From Streptomyces curacoi (GTDB taxonomy: Bacteria > Actinomycetota > Actinomycetes > Streptomycetales > Streptomycetaceae), in NCBI RefSeq assembly GCF_001513975.1, contig NZ_KQ947992.1:124001-188000 (forward strand): 64,000 nt of DNA, written 5' to 3'. This document shows, piece after piece, positions 25,394-33,007 of this stretch (position 1 is the first letter of the stretch; each line of letters opens with the position of its first letter). Below the pieces are notes generated by a model. It was not told the origin of the DNA, did not search any database, and was given only the letters and a program-made list of their open reading frames with translations. Both the position numbers and the translations under genes were made by a program.

Positions 25394-26296
25394 TCACCCC
25401 GTGAAGGGAGCCCCGGTGATCACCGCCGCAACCCTGGTCCCCGCCCCGAACGCCCCCACCTCCACCAACGAGACAAGCCCATACAGCAACTTGGCCACAT
25501 AAAGCCGCTCCACCCGCACCCCATGCCGCCCCTCGAAGTCCTCCGCGAAGGCATCGAGTTCGGGCGTCGTCCGCGCGTACCCCCCGAAATGGAACCGCTC
25601 GTCGAGCCGCCACTCCCCACGCGGCCCACCGAACGCCTCCTCCTGGAGGGCCCGTATGTCATCGGCCAGGAAACCGCCCTTGAGGACAGGCACGCCCAGC
25701 GCCCGCTGACCGGGCTCCAGCCCGGCGGCCAGCCCCGCCAGGGTGCCGCCCGTGCCGCAGGCGACCGCGACCACATCGGCCTGCCCGCGCAGCTCCTCGC
25801 CGAGCGCCTGGCACCCCCGTACGGCAAGGGCGTTGCTGCCGCCTTCGGGGACGACGTACGCCCCCTGCGCGTCCGCCGCGCGCAGGACGGCCGCCAGGGT
25901 GTCCGGCTCGGCCTTGCGGCGGTACGTCGACCTGTCGACGAAGTGCAGGCGCATGCCGTCGGCCACGCACCGCGCCAGTGACGGATTCAGGGGCCGTCCG
26001 GCCAGTTCCTGGCCGCGTACGACGCCGACCGTGGGCAGGCCGAGGAGGCGGCCCGCGGCGGCGGTGGCGCGCAGGTGGTTGGAGTACGCACCGCCGAACG
26101 TCACCACCGTACGACCGGACGCGGCGGCGAGATTCGGCGCGAGTTTGCGCCACTTGTTGCCGATCAGCTCCGGGTGGATCAGATCGTCGCGCTTGAGGAC
26201 CAGGCGGACGCCGTGACGAGTGAAACGGTCGTCCGCCAGCTCCTGCAGCGGGGAGGGGATCCTGGGGCGGAGGTCGGCGAGGTGGGCGCTGGTCAC
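25394..26296 (-). CDS. PLP-dependent ACC deaminase / D-cysteine desulfhydrase family
   Basis: A 300-residue fold-type II PLP enzyme: LKRDDLIHPELIGNKWRKL carries the Schiff-base Lys (NKWRK), followed by TFGGAYSNHLRATAAAG and the phosphate-binding CGTGGTLAGL. These are hallmarks of 1-aminocyclopropane-1-carboxylate deaminase/D-cysteine desulfhydrase. D-cysteine desulfhydrase activity is more common in such bacterial proteins. GTG at 26296 is preferred over GTG at 26323 because of the GAGGCGA upstream. Only 31 bp separate it from the amidase gene, so co-transcription is possible. Confidence 0.88.
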   Translation of the reverse strand: MTSAHLADLRPRIPSPLQELADDRFTRHGVRLVLKRDDLIHPELIGNKWRKLAPNLAAASGRTVVTFGGAYSNHLRATAAAGRLLGLPTVGVVRGQELAGRPLNPSLARCVADGMRLHFVDRSTYRRKAEPDTLAAVLRAADAQGAYVVPEGGSNALAVRGCQALGEELRGQADVVAVACGTGGTLAGLAAGLEPGQRALGVPVLKGGFLADDIRALQEEAFGGPRGEWRLDERFHFGGYARTTPELDAFAEDFEGRHGVRVERLYVAKLLYGLVSLVEVGAFGAGTRVAAVITGAPFTG

Positions 26297-26327
26297 CTGG
26301 CCATTGTCGCCTCGGCGCGTCACCGCG

Positions 26328-26918
26328 CTACTTCAGCCGTTCCCGGATCCGCTCCCGCATCCAGGTCATCGTGAACCCCCGCGGGTCGACCTTCCCCGGC
26401 TGCCACTCCAGATGTCCGATCACCGACCTCTCGGTCCACCCGTGATGGCGGCAGACCGCCGCCGAGACCCGTTCGATCGCCTCCAGCTGGGGCTCCGGCC
26501 ACGGATCCTGGCCATCACCTAGGTTCTCGCACTCGAAGCCGTAGAAGTGGCGGTTGCCGTCGGTGTTGGCCTCGTTGTCGGGCGGCAGGGCCTTCTCCGC
26601 GATGACCGCGCGCAGTACGTCGTCGTCGCCGAGGCCGGCATGGTTGGCGCGGCCGTAGCCGACGAGGTGGACCCTGCCGTCCTTGGTGATGACGCCGTGG
26701 CACAGCGGGCCCGGCAGCCCCGCGTATCCGTTGCGGCAGAGCTCCACCGTGTGCTCGCTGCCCTCGGTCACCGTGTGGTGGATCATCACGCCGTGGACGG
26801 GGCCCCACGGGCCGACGTGGTTGCGGTTGTGGTGCTCCCAGTCGCCGACCTCGACGACCGTCGCGCCCTCCGCCCGGAGTCTCTCCAGGAACGTGCTCGC
26901 GGACATGGGTGTGGCCAT
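26328..26918 (-). CDS. N-acetylmuramoyl-L-alanine amidase (PGRP fold)
   Basis: A 196-residue Amidase_2 protein. Zinc ligands are the His of GVMIHHTVT and the HLEWQPGKVDP block (His...Lys/Asp). There is no signal peptide; the domain fills the protein. AAGGAGGCGGCC precedes the ATG, a strong ribosome site. Such leaderless amidases in Streptomyces are exported otherwise or act on imported muropeptides, or derive from phage endolysins. It is divergent from the encapsulin gene. Confidence 0.9.
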   Translation of the reverse strand: MATPMSASTFLERLRAEGATVVEVGDWEHHNRNHVGPWGPVHGVMIHHTVTEGSEHTVELCRNGYAGLPGPLCHGVITKDGRVHLVGYGRANHAGLGDDDVLRAVIAEKALPPDNEANTDGNRHFYGFECENLGDGQDPWPEPQLEAIERVSAAVCRHHGWTERSVIGHLEWQPGKVDPRGFTMTWMRERIRERLK

Positions 26919-27223
26919 GGCCGCCTCCTTCGTGCCGTGCGCCGGCCGCCGTGCGCGACCGCCTCGTACCGGTGCTTTACCGAAAACGGACAGACGGGAC
27001 TCCCCCCTCGTACGGCGTGCGAGTCGTTTCGGACAGTCGCCGCGGCGTGGACGAGGAGGTGGCCGAGTGGACGAGGGACTCCTGTTTGCCCAGTGAGCGG
27101 TGATCCATTCCCGCTCTTTCGGGTAATGGCACCAGCACACTTCGTGATGGAAGGCTCGGTCGTGCAGATCGCGATGTGCGGCGCCAGAGCGGCGCCGGTG
27201 CATGACCGGGAGGGCAGTTCCTT
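26919..27223. other. Divergent promoter region, amidase / encapsulin
   Basis: A 305-bp region without a gene. It must hold the promoters of both genes. The encapsulin start follows GGGAGGGCAGTTCCTT. A GGGTAATGG near 27120 could be a stress-sigma -10, but no well-spaced GTTT -35 precedes it, so I make no promoter call. Confidence 0.5.
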
Positions 27224-28633
27224 ATGTCGGTAGGCGAAGAGGTCCGCACGGAGCAGGGCAAGCCGCAGCAGAGTCTCGGCACCGCGGCCGCGCGGAACCT
27301 GGCCACCACGACCAAGTCCGCACCCCAGATGCAGGAGATCAGCTCCCGCTGGCTGCTGCGCACCCTGCCATGGGTGAATGTGCAGGGCGGCACGTACCGG
27401 GTGAACCGGCGTCTGACCTACGCCATGGGGGACGGCCGCATCACCTTCTTGAAGACCGGCGACCGTGTCGAGGTCGTCCCCCCGGAGTTGCGCGAGCTGC
27501 CGGCGCTGCGGACGTTCGACGACGGCGCCGGTGTGCTCTCCGAGCTCGCCCAGCGCTGCCAGCAGCGGGAGTACGCCCCGGGTGACGTGATCGCATCGTT
27601 CGGCAGCCGGACCGACGAGGTGTACCTGCTGGCGCACGGCAGGGTGGAGAAGGTCGGCACCGGCCCCTACGGCGACGACGCGGTCCTCGGCGTGCTCGCC
27701 GACGGCGCGTACTTCGGCGACACGGCGCTGCTCGACGGGGAGGCCATCTGGGAGTACACCGCCCGCGCGCACACCGCCTGCACGGTGCTCGTCCTGCCCC
27801 GCCAGGACGTCGAGCAGATCGCGGAGCGCGCGGACGGCCTGCGCGAGCACCTGGAGCAGATGCGCTCGGCCCCCGCGCACGAGACCAACAAGTACGGCGA
27901 GAAGGCCATCGACCTCGCCGCCGGCCACACCGGCGAGCCCGACATCCCGCACACCTTCGTCGACTACGAGGCCAAGCCCCGTGAGTACGAACTGAGCGTC
28001 GCCCAGACCGTGCTGCGCATCCACACGCGCGTGGCCGACCTCTACAACCAGCCGATGAACCAGACCGAGCAGCAGCTCCGGCTGACCGTGGAGGCCCTGA
28101 AGGAGCGGCAGGAGCACGAACTCATCAACAACCGGGAGTTCGGGCTGCTCCACAACTGCGAGTACGACCAGCGGATCCAGCCGCACGACGGTGTGCCCAG
28201 CCCCGACGACATGGACGAGCTGCTCTCCCGGCGGCGCGGCACCAAGCTGTTCCTCGCCCACCCGCGCGCGATCGCCGCGTTCGGGCGTGAGCTGAACAAG
28301 CGCGGACTCGTCCCCGAGACGATCGAGATCGCCGGCAACCGCATCCCCACCTGGCGTGGCGTGCCGATCTACCCGTGCAACAAGATCCCGGTCACCGAGG
28401 CCCGGACGACCTCGATCATCGCCATGCGTACGGGCGAGGCGGAGCAGGGCGTCATCGGGCTGCACCAGGCGGGCATCCCGGACGAGATCGAGCCGAGCCT
28501 GTCCTGCCGCTTCATGGGCATCAACGAACAGGCCATCATCAAGTACCTGGTGACGGCGTACTACTCGGCCGCGGTACTGGTGCCGGACGCCCTCGGCGTG
28601 CTGGAGAACGTCGAGATCGGGCGCTGGCAGTGA
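27224..28633 (+). CDS. eshA: EshA-type family 2B encapsulin shell protein with cNMP-binding-like insertion
   Basis: A 469-residue capsid protein with the HK97 fold of family 2 encapsulins. The N-arm (1-85) ends in YAMGDGRITFLKTGDRV; a cyclic-nucleotide-binding-like domain (about 95-210, LAQRCQQREYAPGDVIASFG and YFGDTALLDGEAI) is inserted before the remaining shell domains (KEKAIDLAAG..., NNREFGLLHNCEYDQRI, RGTKLFLAHPRAIAAFGREL). Homologue of Streptomyces EshA. The shell should self-assemble and enclose the neighbouring polyprenyl transferase. The phosphate-binding cassette lacks the canonical Arg, see findings. Confidence 0.95.
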   Translation: MSVGEEVRTEQGKPQQSLGTAAARNLATTTKSAPQMQEISSRWLLRTLPWVNVQGGTYRVNRRLTYAMGDGRITFLKTGDRVEVVPPELRELPALRTFDDGAGVLSELAQRCQQREYAPGDVIASFGSRTDEVYLLAHGRVEKVGTGPYGDDAVLGVLADGAYFGDTALLDGEAIWEYTARAHTACTVLVLPRQDVEQIAERADGLREHLEQMRSAPAHETNKYGEKAIDLAAGHTGEPDIPHTFVDYEAKPREYELSVAQTVLRIHTRVADLYNQPMNQTEQQLRLTVEALKERQEHELINNREFGLLHNCEYDQRIQPHDGVPSPDDMDELLSRRRGTKLFLAHPRAIAAFGRELNKRGLVPETIEIAGNRIPTWRGVPIYPCNKIPVTEARTTSIIAMRTGEAEQGVIGLHQAGIPDEIEPSLSCRFMGINEQAIIKYLVTAYYSAAVLVPDALGVLENVEIGRWQ

Positions 28634-28744
28634 CCCTCCCCCCGGGTAGGCCGTGTCCCGCGCTCCCCAGCTGGGTACACCCTCGGCGTAGGCGCCCGAC
28701 CACCGCGGAAGGGCCACCGCCCGCCGACTCTCCGAGGCGATGCC

Positions 28745-29893
28745 ATGGGTGAGTTCATGACGGAGACGCAGCCGCGCCCCGCCGGGGCACGGCCGTCCAC
28801 CGAGACGCTCGAAAGGCGGAGGTCCATCACGACCGAGACGGACGGCAGGCCGGGTCCGCTGGACGGGCCCGAGGCGGCGGTGATCCTGGAGCGCGCCCGC
28901 GCGTCGGTCGACCCCGAACTGCGCGCCGCCGTCGAGTCGTTGCCGGGTGCGCTGCGCCGGATCGCGCTCTACCACTTCGGCTGGGAGCACCTGGACGGCA
29001 CCCCGGCGGCGGGCAACGCGGGCAAGGCCATCCGCCCCGCCCTCGTCCTCACCGCGGCCGCCGCGCTCGGCGGACCGGCGGCGCGGGCGGCGGCCGTACC
29101 GGCGGCGGTGGCGGTGGAACTGGTGCACAACTTCACGCTGTTGCACGACGACGTGATGGACCGGGACACCACCCGCCGGCACCGGCCCACCGCGTGGACC
29201 GTCTTCGGCGACGCCGACGCGATCCTCGCCGGGGACGCCCTCCAGGCGTTGGCCCTGCGACTGCTCGCCGAGGACCCGCACCCGGCGTCCGGCGCGGCCG
29301 CCGCCCGGCTCGCGGCCTGTGTCGTCGAGCTGTGCGCCGGTCAGCAGGCGGACACGGCGATGGAGAAGCGGGCCCCGGGCGAGGTCGGTCTCGACGAGGT
29401 GCTCGCCATGGCCGAGGCCAAGACCGGCGCGCTGCTGGGGTGTGCCTGTGCCGTCGGCGCGCTGTACGCGGGCGCGGCGGACGAGGACGTCGCGGCGCTG
29501 GACGCGTTCGGCCGGGAGGCCGGGCTCGCCTTCCAGCTCATCGACGACGTGATCGGTATATGGGGCGACCCGAGCCGCACCGGCAAACCGGCCGGCGCGG
29601 ACCTCACCGCCCGCAAGAAGTCCCTGCCGGTCGTCGCCGCGCTGACCTCCGGTGGGCCGGCGGCGGCGGAACTGGCCGCGCTCTACGAGGCGCCGTACGG
29701 CGAGGGGGACGAGGAGGAAGTCGCGCGGACCGCCCTCGCCGTGGAGCGCGCGGGCGGACGCGACTGGGCGCAGGCCCAGGCCGCCGACCGCATGGCCCGC
29801 GCCATGCAGGAACTGGCCCGCGCGGTGCCCGACCCGGAGGAGGCCGGCGGACTCCTGGCCCTGGCGGAGTTCGTGACACGACGCAGCAACTGA
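28745..29893 (+). CDS. Polyprenyl synthetase-family cargo of the encapsulin
   Basis: A 382-residue trans-isoprenyl diphosphate synthase. The first ~50 residues are disordered and charged (Arg/Pro/Thr-rich) and contain a short PGPLDGPEAAVILERARASV block, the kind of N-terminal extension used to target cargo into family 2 encapsulins. The catalytic core has the first Asp-rich motif LLHDDVMDRD; the second is LIDDVIGIWGD, where DDxxD has become DDxxG. It lies 111 bp after the shell gene on the same strand, so co-expression is very likely. The product chain length is unknown. Confidence 0.93.
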   Translation: MGEFMTETQPRPAGARPSTETLERRRSITTETDGRPGPLDGPEAAVILERARASVDPELRAAVESLPGALRRIALYHFGWEHLDGTPAAGNAGKAIRPALVLTAAAALGGPAARAAAVPAAVAVELVHNFTLLHDDVMDRDTTRRHRPTAWTVFGDADAILAGDALQALALRLLAEDPHPASGAAAARLAACVVELCAGQQADTAMEKRAPGEVGLDEVLAMAEAKTGALLGCACAVGALYAGAADEDVAALDAFGREAGLAFQLIDDVIGIWGDPSRTGKPAGADLTARKKSLPVVAALTSGGPAAAELAALYEAPYGEGDEEEVARTALAVERAGGRDWAQAQAADRMARAMQELARAVPDPEEAGGLLALAEFVTRRSN

Positions 29894-30174
29894 GGACCAC
29901 GACGCAGCAACTGAGGACCACGACAGCCGACGGCCGCACTGATCGAGGCCGCGGCGGCGGAGGTCGTCGAGACCCCGGAGCCATCGGGGCCGTACGGTTC
30001 CTGACCCCGTACGGCCGCCGAGCGGCTCCGGACCGGCGGGTCCCGCACATCCCCACGGTGTGCGGGGCCCGCCTCTGCGCACCGGTCGGATCGCGTCAAA
30101 CTCCTTCCGCGGGCGCCGCACAGGCCCCGACCGCCCTACGATCAAGGTCGGTTCACACGAAGGGGCGGGTACAC

Positions 30175-30783
30175 ATGGGCGTGGCGATCCGGACGGCGGG
30201 CGAGGCGGACCGGGAGCTGGTGGTCCGGCTGTTGGACGCGGCCTTCCAGGACGACCCGGTCAGCGGCTGGGTGTTCCCGGACGAGGAGCACCGCCGCACC
30301 ACACACCCCGCGCTCGTGGCCGCCTTCACCGACATCGTGTTCGCCGACGGCCGTATCGACCTCACCGAGGACGGCACGGCCTGCGCGCTGTGGCTGTCCA
30401 TCCCCGCGGGGGACCACGGACTCGATCCCGAGCACCGCGACGACGAGGGCCCCGCCCAGCTGCGCGCCGCGGTCGACCCGGACAACGAGCGGGTGGAGCA
30501 GATCGCCCGGCTGACCGCCGACATCCACCCCTCCGGCCGTGCCCACGAATACCTGTGGATGATCGCCGTGGCACCCGAGCGCCAGGGCGAGGGCCTCGGC
30601 ACCGCGCTGGTCACCTCGGTCCTCGACCGCTGCGACCACGACGGTGTGCCCGCCTATCTGGAGGCGAGCAGCGCCCGCAGCCGGAAGCTGTACGAGCGGC
30701 TCGGCTTCGAGCTTCTGGGCCGTCCCCTCGACCTCCCGGACGGCCCCCGGATGTGGCCGATGTGGCGCGAGCCGCGCGGCTGA
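30175..30783 (+). CDS. GNAT-family N-acetyltransferase
   Basis: A 202-residue GCN5-related acetyltransferase; the acetyl-CoA-binding motif A is LWMIAVAPERQGEGLGTAL (Q/RxxGxG/A), and motif B is SSARSRKLYERLGFELLG. The N-terminal half carries WVFPDEEHR. Substrate unknown. It follows the encapsulin cargo gene by 281 bp on the same strand but seems separate, with its own ribosome site (AGGGGCGGG). Confidence 0.9.
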   Translation: MGVAIRTAGEADRELVVRLLDAAFQDDPVSGWVFPDEEHRRTTHPALVAAFTDIVFADGRIDLTEDGTACALWLSIPAGDHGLDPEHRDDEGPAQLRAAVDPDNERVEQIARLTADIHPSGRAHEYLWMIAVAPERQGEGLGTALVTSVLDRCDHDGVPAYLEASSARSRKLYERLGFELLGRPLDLPDGPRMWPMWREPRG

Positions 30784-30812
30784 GCCCTCTCGGGCAGCCC
30801 TCGGCCGGCCCT

Positions 30813-30908
30813 CCGGCAGGATCGCCATCCCTCAGGCCGGCAGGGTCGCCATCCCTCAGGCCGGCAGGGTCGCCATCCCTCAGGCCGGCAGGATCGTCTA
30901 TCCCTCCG
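30813..30908. repeat. 24-bp tandem repeat, four copies
   Basis: Units beginning CCGGCAGG(A/G)TCG start at 30813, 30837, 30861 and 30885. The first three are nearly identical; the fourth diverges because it contains the last codons of the convergent tetR gene (stop at 30898). The array fills the space between two convergent genes. Confidence 0.88.
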
Positions 30909-31488
30909 GCACGATCGTCGCCGTGATGCGCTCGACCAGCCCGTCCGGCACGCTGACCCCGGGCAGGACGCCGTCCAGCACGTCCGGCAGCGTCAGATGC
31001 TCCAGGAGCAGTCCGAGCATGGCGAGATAGAGCACGGTGACGACCTCGTCGCCGCCGGGCAGCCCGGCGCTGCGGTGGAACTCCATGGCCTCCTCCAGGT
31101 CCCCGCGCACCGACTTGGTGAACGAGGAGCGCAGTTCGGGGCGCCGGTTGGCCTCCAGCCGCAGCTCCAGCAGGGCCAGATAGCCCGTGCGATCGCGGGT
31201 CGCGCGACCCATCAGGTCGTGCATGAAGGCGGCGACCAGGGAGCGGTCCTTCGGCCGTGCCAGCAGCCCGGCGATCACCTCCGGGTCGGGCGCGAGCCGG
31301 ACGTGCAGCCGGGCGTCGATCTGGCGGAGCAGGTCGTCGCGCCCAGTGAAGTAGTTGGAGGCGGTGCCGACCGGCACCCCGGCCTCCGCGTCCACCGCGC
31401 GGAACGTCAGCCCGCGCGCGCCCTCACGGGCGAGCACCTCGACGCCCGCGTCGACGAGCGCTGCCCGGCGCTCCGGATTGCCCGCCAT
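30898..31488 (-). CDS. TetR-family regulator next to a DHFR-like gene
   Basis: A 196-residue TetR protein: HTH LTFRAVDAEAGVPVGTASNYFTG (about residues 27-49) and a helical C-terminal domain. ATG at 31488 is preceded by GAGAGGGGATTC. It is divergent from a dihydrofolate-reductase-family gene and the gap carries three 14-bp direct repeats, which are the likely binding sites. Confidence 0.9.
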   Translation of the reverse strand: MAGNPERRAALVDAGVEVLAREGARGLTFRAVDAEAGVPVGTASNYFTGRDDLLRQIDARLHVRLAPDPEVIAGLLARPKDRSLVAAFMHDLMGRATRDRTGYLALLELRLEANRRPELRSSFTKSVRGDLEEAMEFHRSAGLPGGDEVVTVLYLAMLGLLLEHLTLPDVLDGVLPGVSVPDGLVERITATIVPEG

Positions 31489-31538
31489 ACGGAATCCCCT
31501 CTCCCACTTGCGTCTTCCCCGGAAAAACCCTTGCAACC

Positions 31539-31573
31539 ACTACAAGCGAAGTACTACAACTGAAGCACTACAA
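31539..31573. promoter_or_regulatory. Three 14-bp direct repeats with ACTACAA core
   Basis: ACTACAA occurs at 31539, 31553 and 31567, each followed (except the last) by NNGAAGY, an exact 14-bp period. The array lies in the 121-bp gap between the tetR gene and the DHFR-like gene, next to a possible -35 TTGCAA (31531-31536). It is a candidate operator, though direct rather than inverted repeats are unusual for TetR. Confidence 0.65.
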
Positions 31574-31609
31574 ACGGAGTGGTTGACCACCCTACGGAAA
31601 GAGACCGGC

Positions 31610-32194
31610 TTGCGAAAGCTCACGTACTTCATCGCCTGCTCCATCGACGGCTTCATCGGGGACCCGGGCGGCGACGCGACATCGATGGTCCGCTTCGTCG
31701 ACGAGGAGTTCTTCGGGTTCCTCAAGGCCGAGTACCCGGAGACCCTGCCGACCCATGGCCGTCAGGCCCTCGGCGTCGACGACCTGCAGAACAAGAAGTT
31801 CGACACCGTCATCCAGGGCCGTGCCAGCTACGACCTCGCCCTGAAGGAGGGCGTCACCAGCCCGTACGCCCACCTGCGCGAGTACGTCGCCTCGCGCACC
31901 CTGAAGGAGTCGCCCGACCCCAACGTCGAGATCATCGGCGACGACCTGGTCGCCAAGGTCCGCGAACTCAAGGCCGAGGACAGCGACTTCGGTATCTACC
32001 TGTGCGGCGGTTCGCAGCTCGCCGGTGAACTGTTCGACGAGATCGACGAACTCGTCATCAAGACGTACCCGCTCGTGTACGGCGCGGGCATGCGGATGTT
32101 CGGTTCCGACTTCGCCCTCACCGAGTTCGCACTCGACTCGGTGCGCACGTTCGACAACGGAGTGCTGGTGCGCACGTACAGCAGGAAGCGCTGA
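31610..32194 (+). CDS. Dihydrofolate reductase-family protein (RibD_C-like)
   Basis: A 194-residue protein of the DHFR/RibD C-terminal superfamily: RKLTYFIACSIDGFIGDPGG at the N-terminus, a central VIQGRASYD, and GIYLCGGSQLAGELFDEIDEL for NADPH binding. Such stand-alone proteins are NADPH-dependent reductases of unknown substrate. No ATG or GTG fits; a TTG at 31610 after GGAAAGAG is the best start. Probably controlled by the divergent TetR. Confidence 0.85.
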   Translation: MRKLTYFIACSIDGFIGDPGGDATSMVRFVDEEFFGFLKAEYPETLPTHGRQALGVDDLQNKKFDTVIQGRASYDLALKEGVTSPYAHLREYVASRTLKESPDPNVEIIGDDLVAKVRELKAEDSDFGIYLCGGSQLAGELFDEIDELVIKTYPLVYGAGMRMFGSDFALTEFALDSVRTFDNGVLVRTYSRKR

Positions 32195-32220
32195 CGCCCC
32201 GCTCGCCCTACTCTGAAGGC

Positions 32221-32454
32221 ATGGACAGCGAAGAACACGTCTGTCCCGCTTGCGGACAGCCCGTGGAGACGGTCGTCAAGCGTCACAAGACGCTGGGCGC
32301 GTGGGTCCCGGTGTGGGTGGCCGGCCCCTGTCGCAATCCGAAGTGCGAGACGCACGTCGAGGAGGGCGCCGAGGGCAGCGACGAGGAGCACCGGAAGACG
32401 TCCGAAAAGGGGCCCGTGAAAGAGACCGGGAAGACCGCCACGAAAAATTCCTGA
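32221..32454 (+). CDS. Small zinc-ribbon protein
   Basis: A 77-residue protein with two CxxC-like knuckles (VCPACGQPV near residue 8-11 and GPCRNPKCETH near 37-42), forming a zinc ribbon, and a highly charged Glu/Lys tail. The function is unknown. It starts 27 bp after the DHFR-like gene and may be in its operon. Confidence 0.75.
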   Translation: MDSEEHVCPACGQPVETVVKRHKTLGAWVPVWVAGPCRNPKCETHVEEGAEGSDEEHRKTSEKGPVKETGKTATKNS

Positions 32455-32564
32455 AGCCCGTGTCGAGAACCCCGGCCCGGCTCCGACGTTCCCTGTGAGA
32501 GCCGCCCACCGACCGAGGAAGGCGGCGGGTGGCCCGAGCCGACGGAAACCGAAGGAGCGGACTG

Positions 32565-32978
32565 ATGAAGTACCTGGTCATGGTGCAGGGCACACAGGCG
32601 GACTACGAGGCGATGCGCGGCAAGGCGTCCGAGCACACCGCGGCCTGGAGCCAGGAGGACATCCAGGCGATGTACGCCTACATGCAGTCCATCAACGACG
32701 ACCTCGCCGAGACCGGCGAGATGATCGACGGGCAGGGGCTGGCCGAGCCCGCGAAGGTCCGGCACGTCACCCTGGGCAAGGACGGCAAGGCGGTCATCAC
32801 CGACGGGCCGTACAGCGAGACCAAGGAGCTGCTGGCCGGCTACTGGGTGCTGGACTGCGCGAGCCTGGAGCGGGTCACGGAGATCGCCGAGCGCGTCGCC
32901 CGCTGCCCCCAGCCGCCCGGCACCCCCGTGTATCCGGTGGTGATCCGGCCCATCCTGGACGGCGCCGGGGACATCTGA
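32565..32978 (+). CDS. YCII/DGPF-domain protein
   Basis: A 137-residue YCII-related protein beginning MKYLVMVQGTQADYEAM and carrying the DGPF-type signature DGPYSETKELLAGYWVLD. In actinobacteria, genes of this family sit in front of ECF42 sigma factors, exactly as here (30 bp upstream of one). They are thought to be coregulated by, or to cooperate with, the sigma factor; no enzymatic activity is established. ATG at 32565 follows GGAGCGGACTG. Confidence 0.92.
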   Translation: MKYLVMVQGTQADYEAMRGKASEHTAAWSQEDIQAMYAYMQSINDDLAETGEMIDGQGLAEPAKVRHVTLGKDGKAVITDGPYSETKELLAGYWVLDCASLERVTEIAERVARCPQPPGTPVYPVVIRPILDGAGDI

Positions 32979-33007
32979 GCCGTCCCCCGAGGACAGCTGA
33001 GCCGTAC

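Noticed and set aside
26786..30145. Very long open frame on the minus strand opposite the encapsulin operon (over 1,100 codons)
   Set aside because: It is the antisense shadow of two well-recognised genes. Residue content is Arg/Gly/Leu-rich filler with no domain, as usual opposite GC-rich coding DNA.
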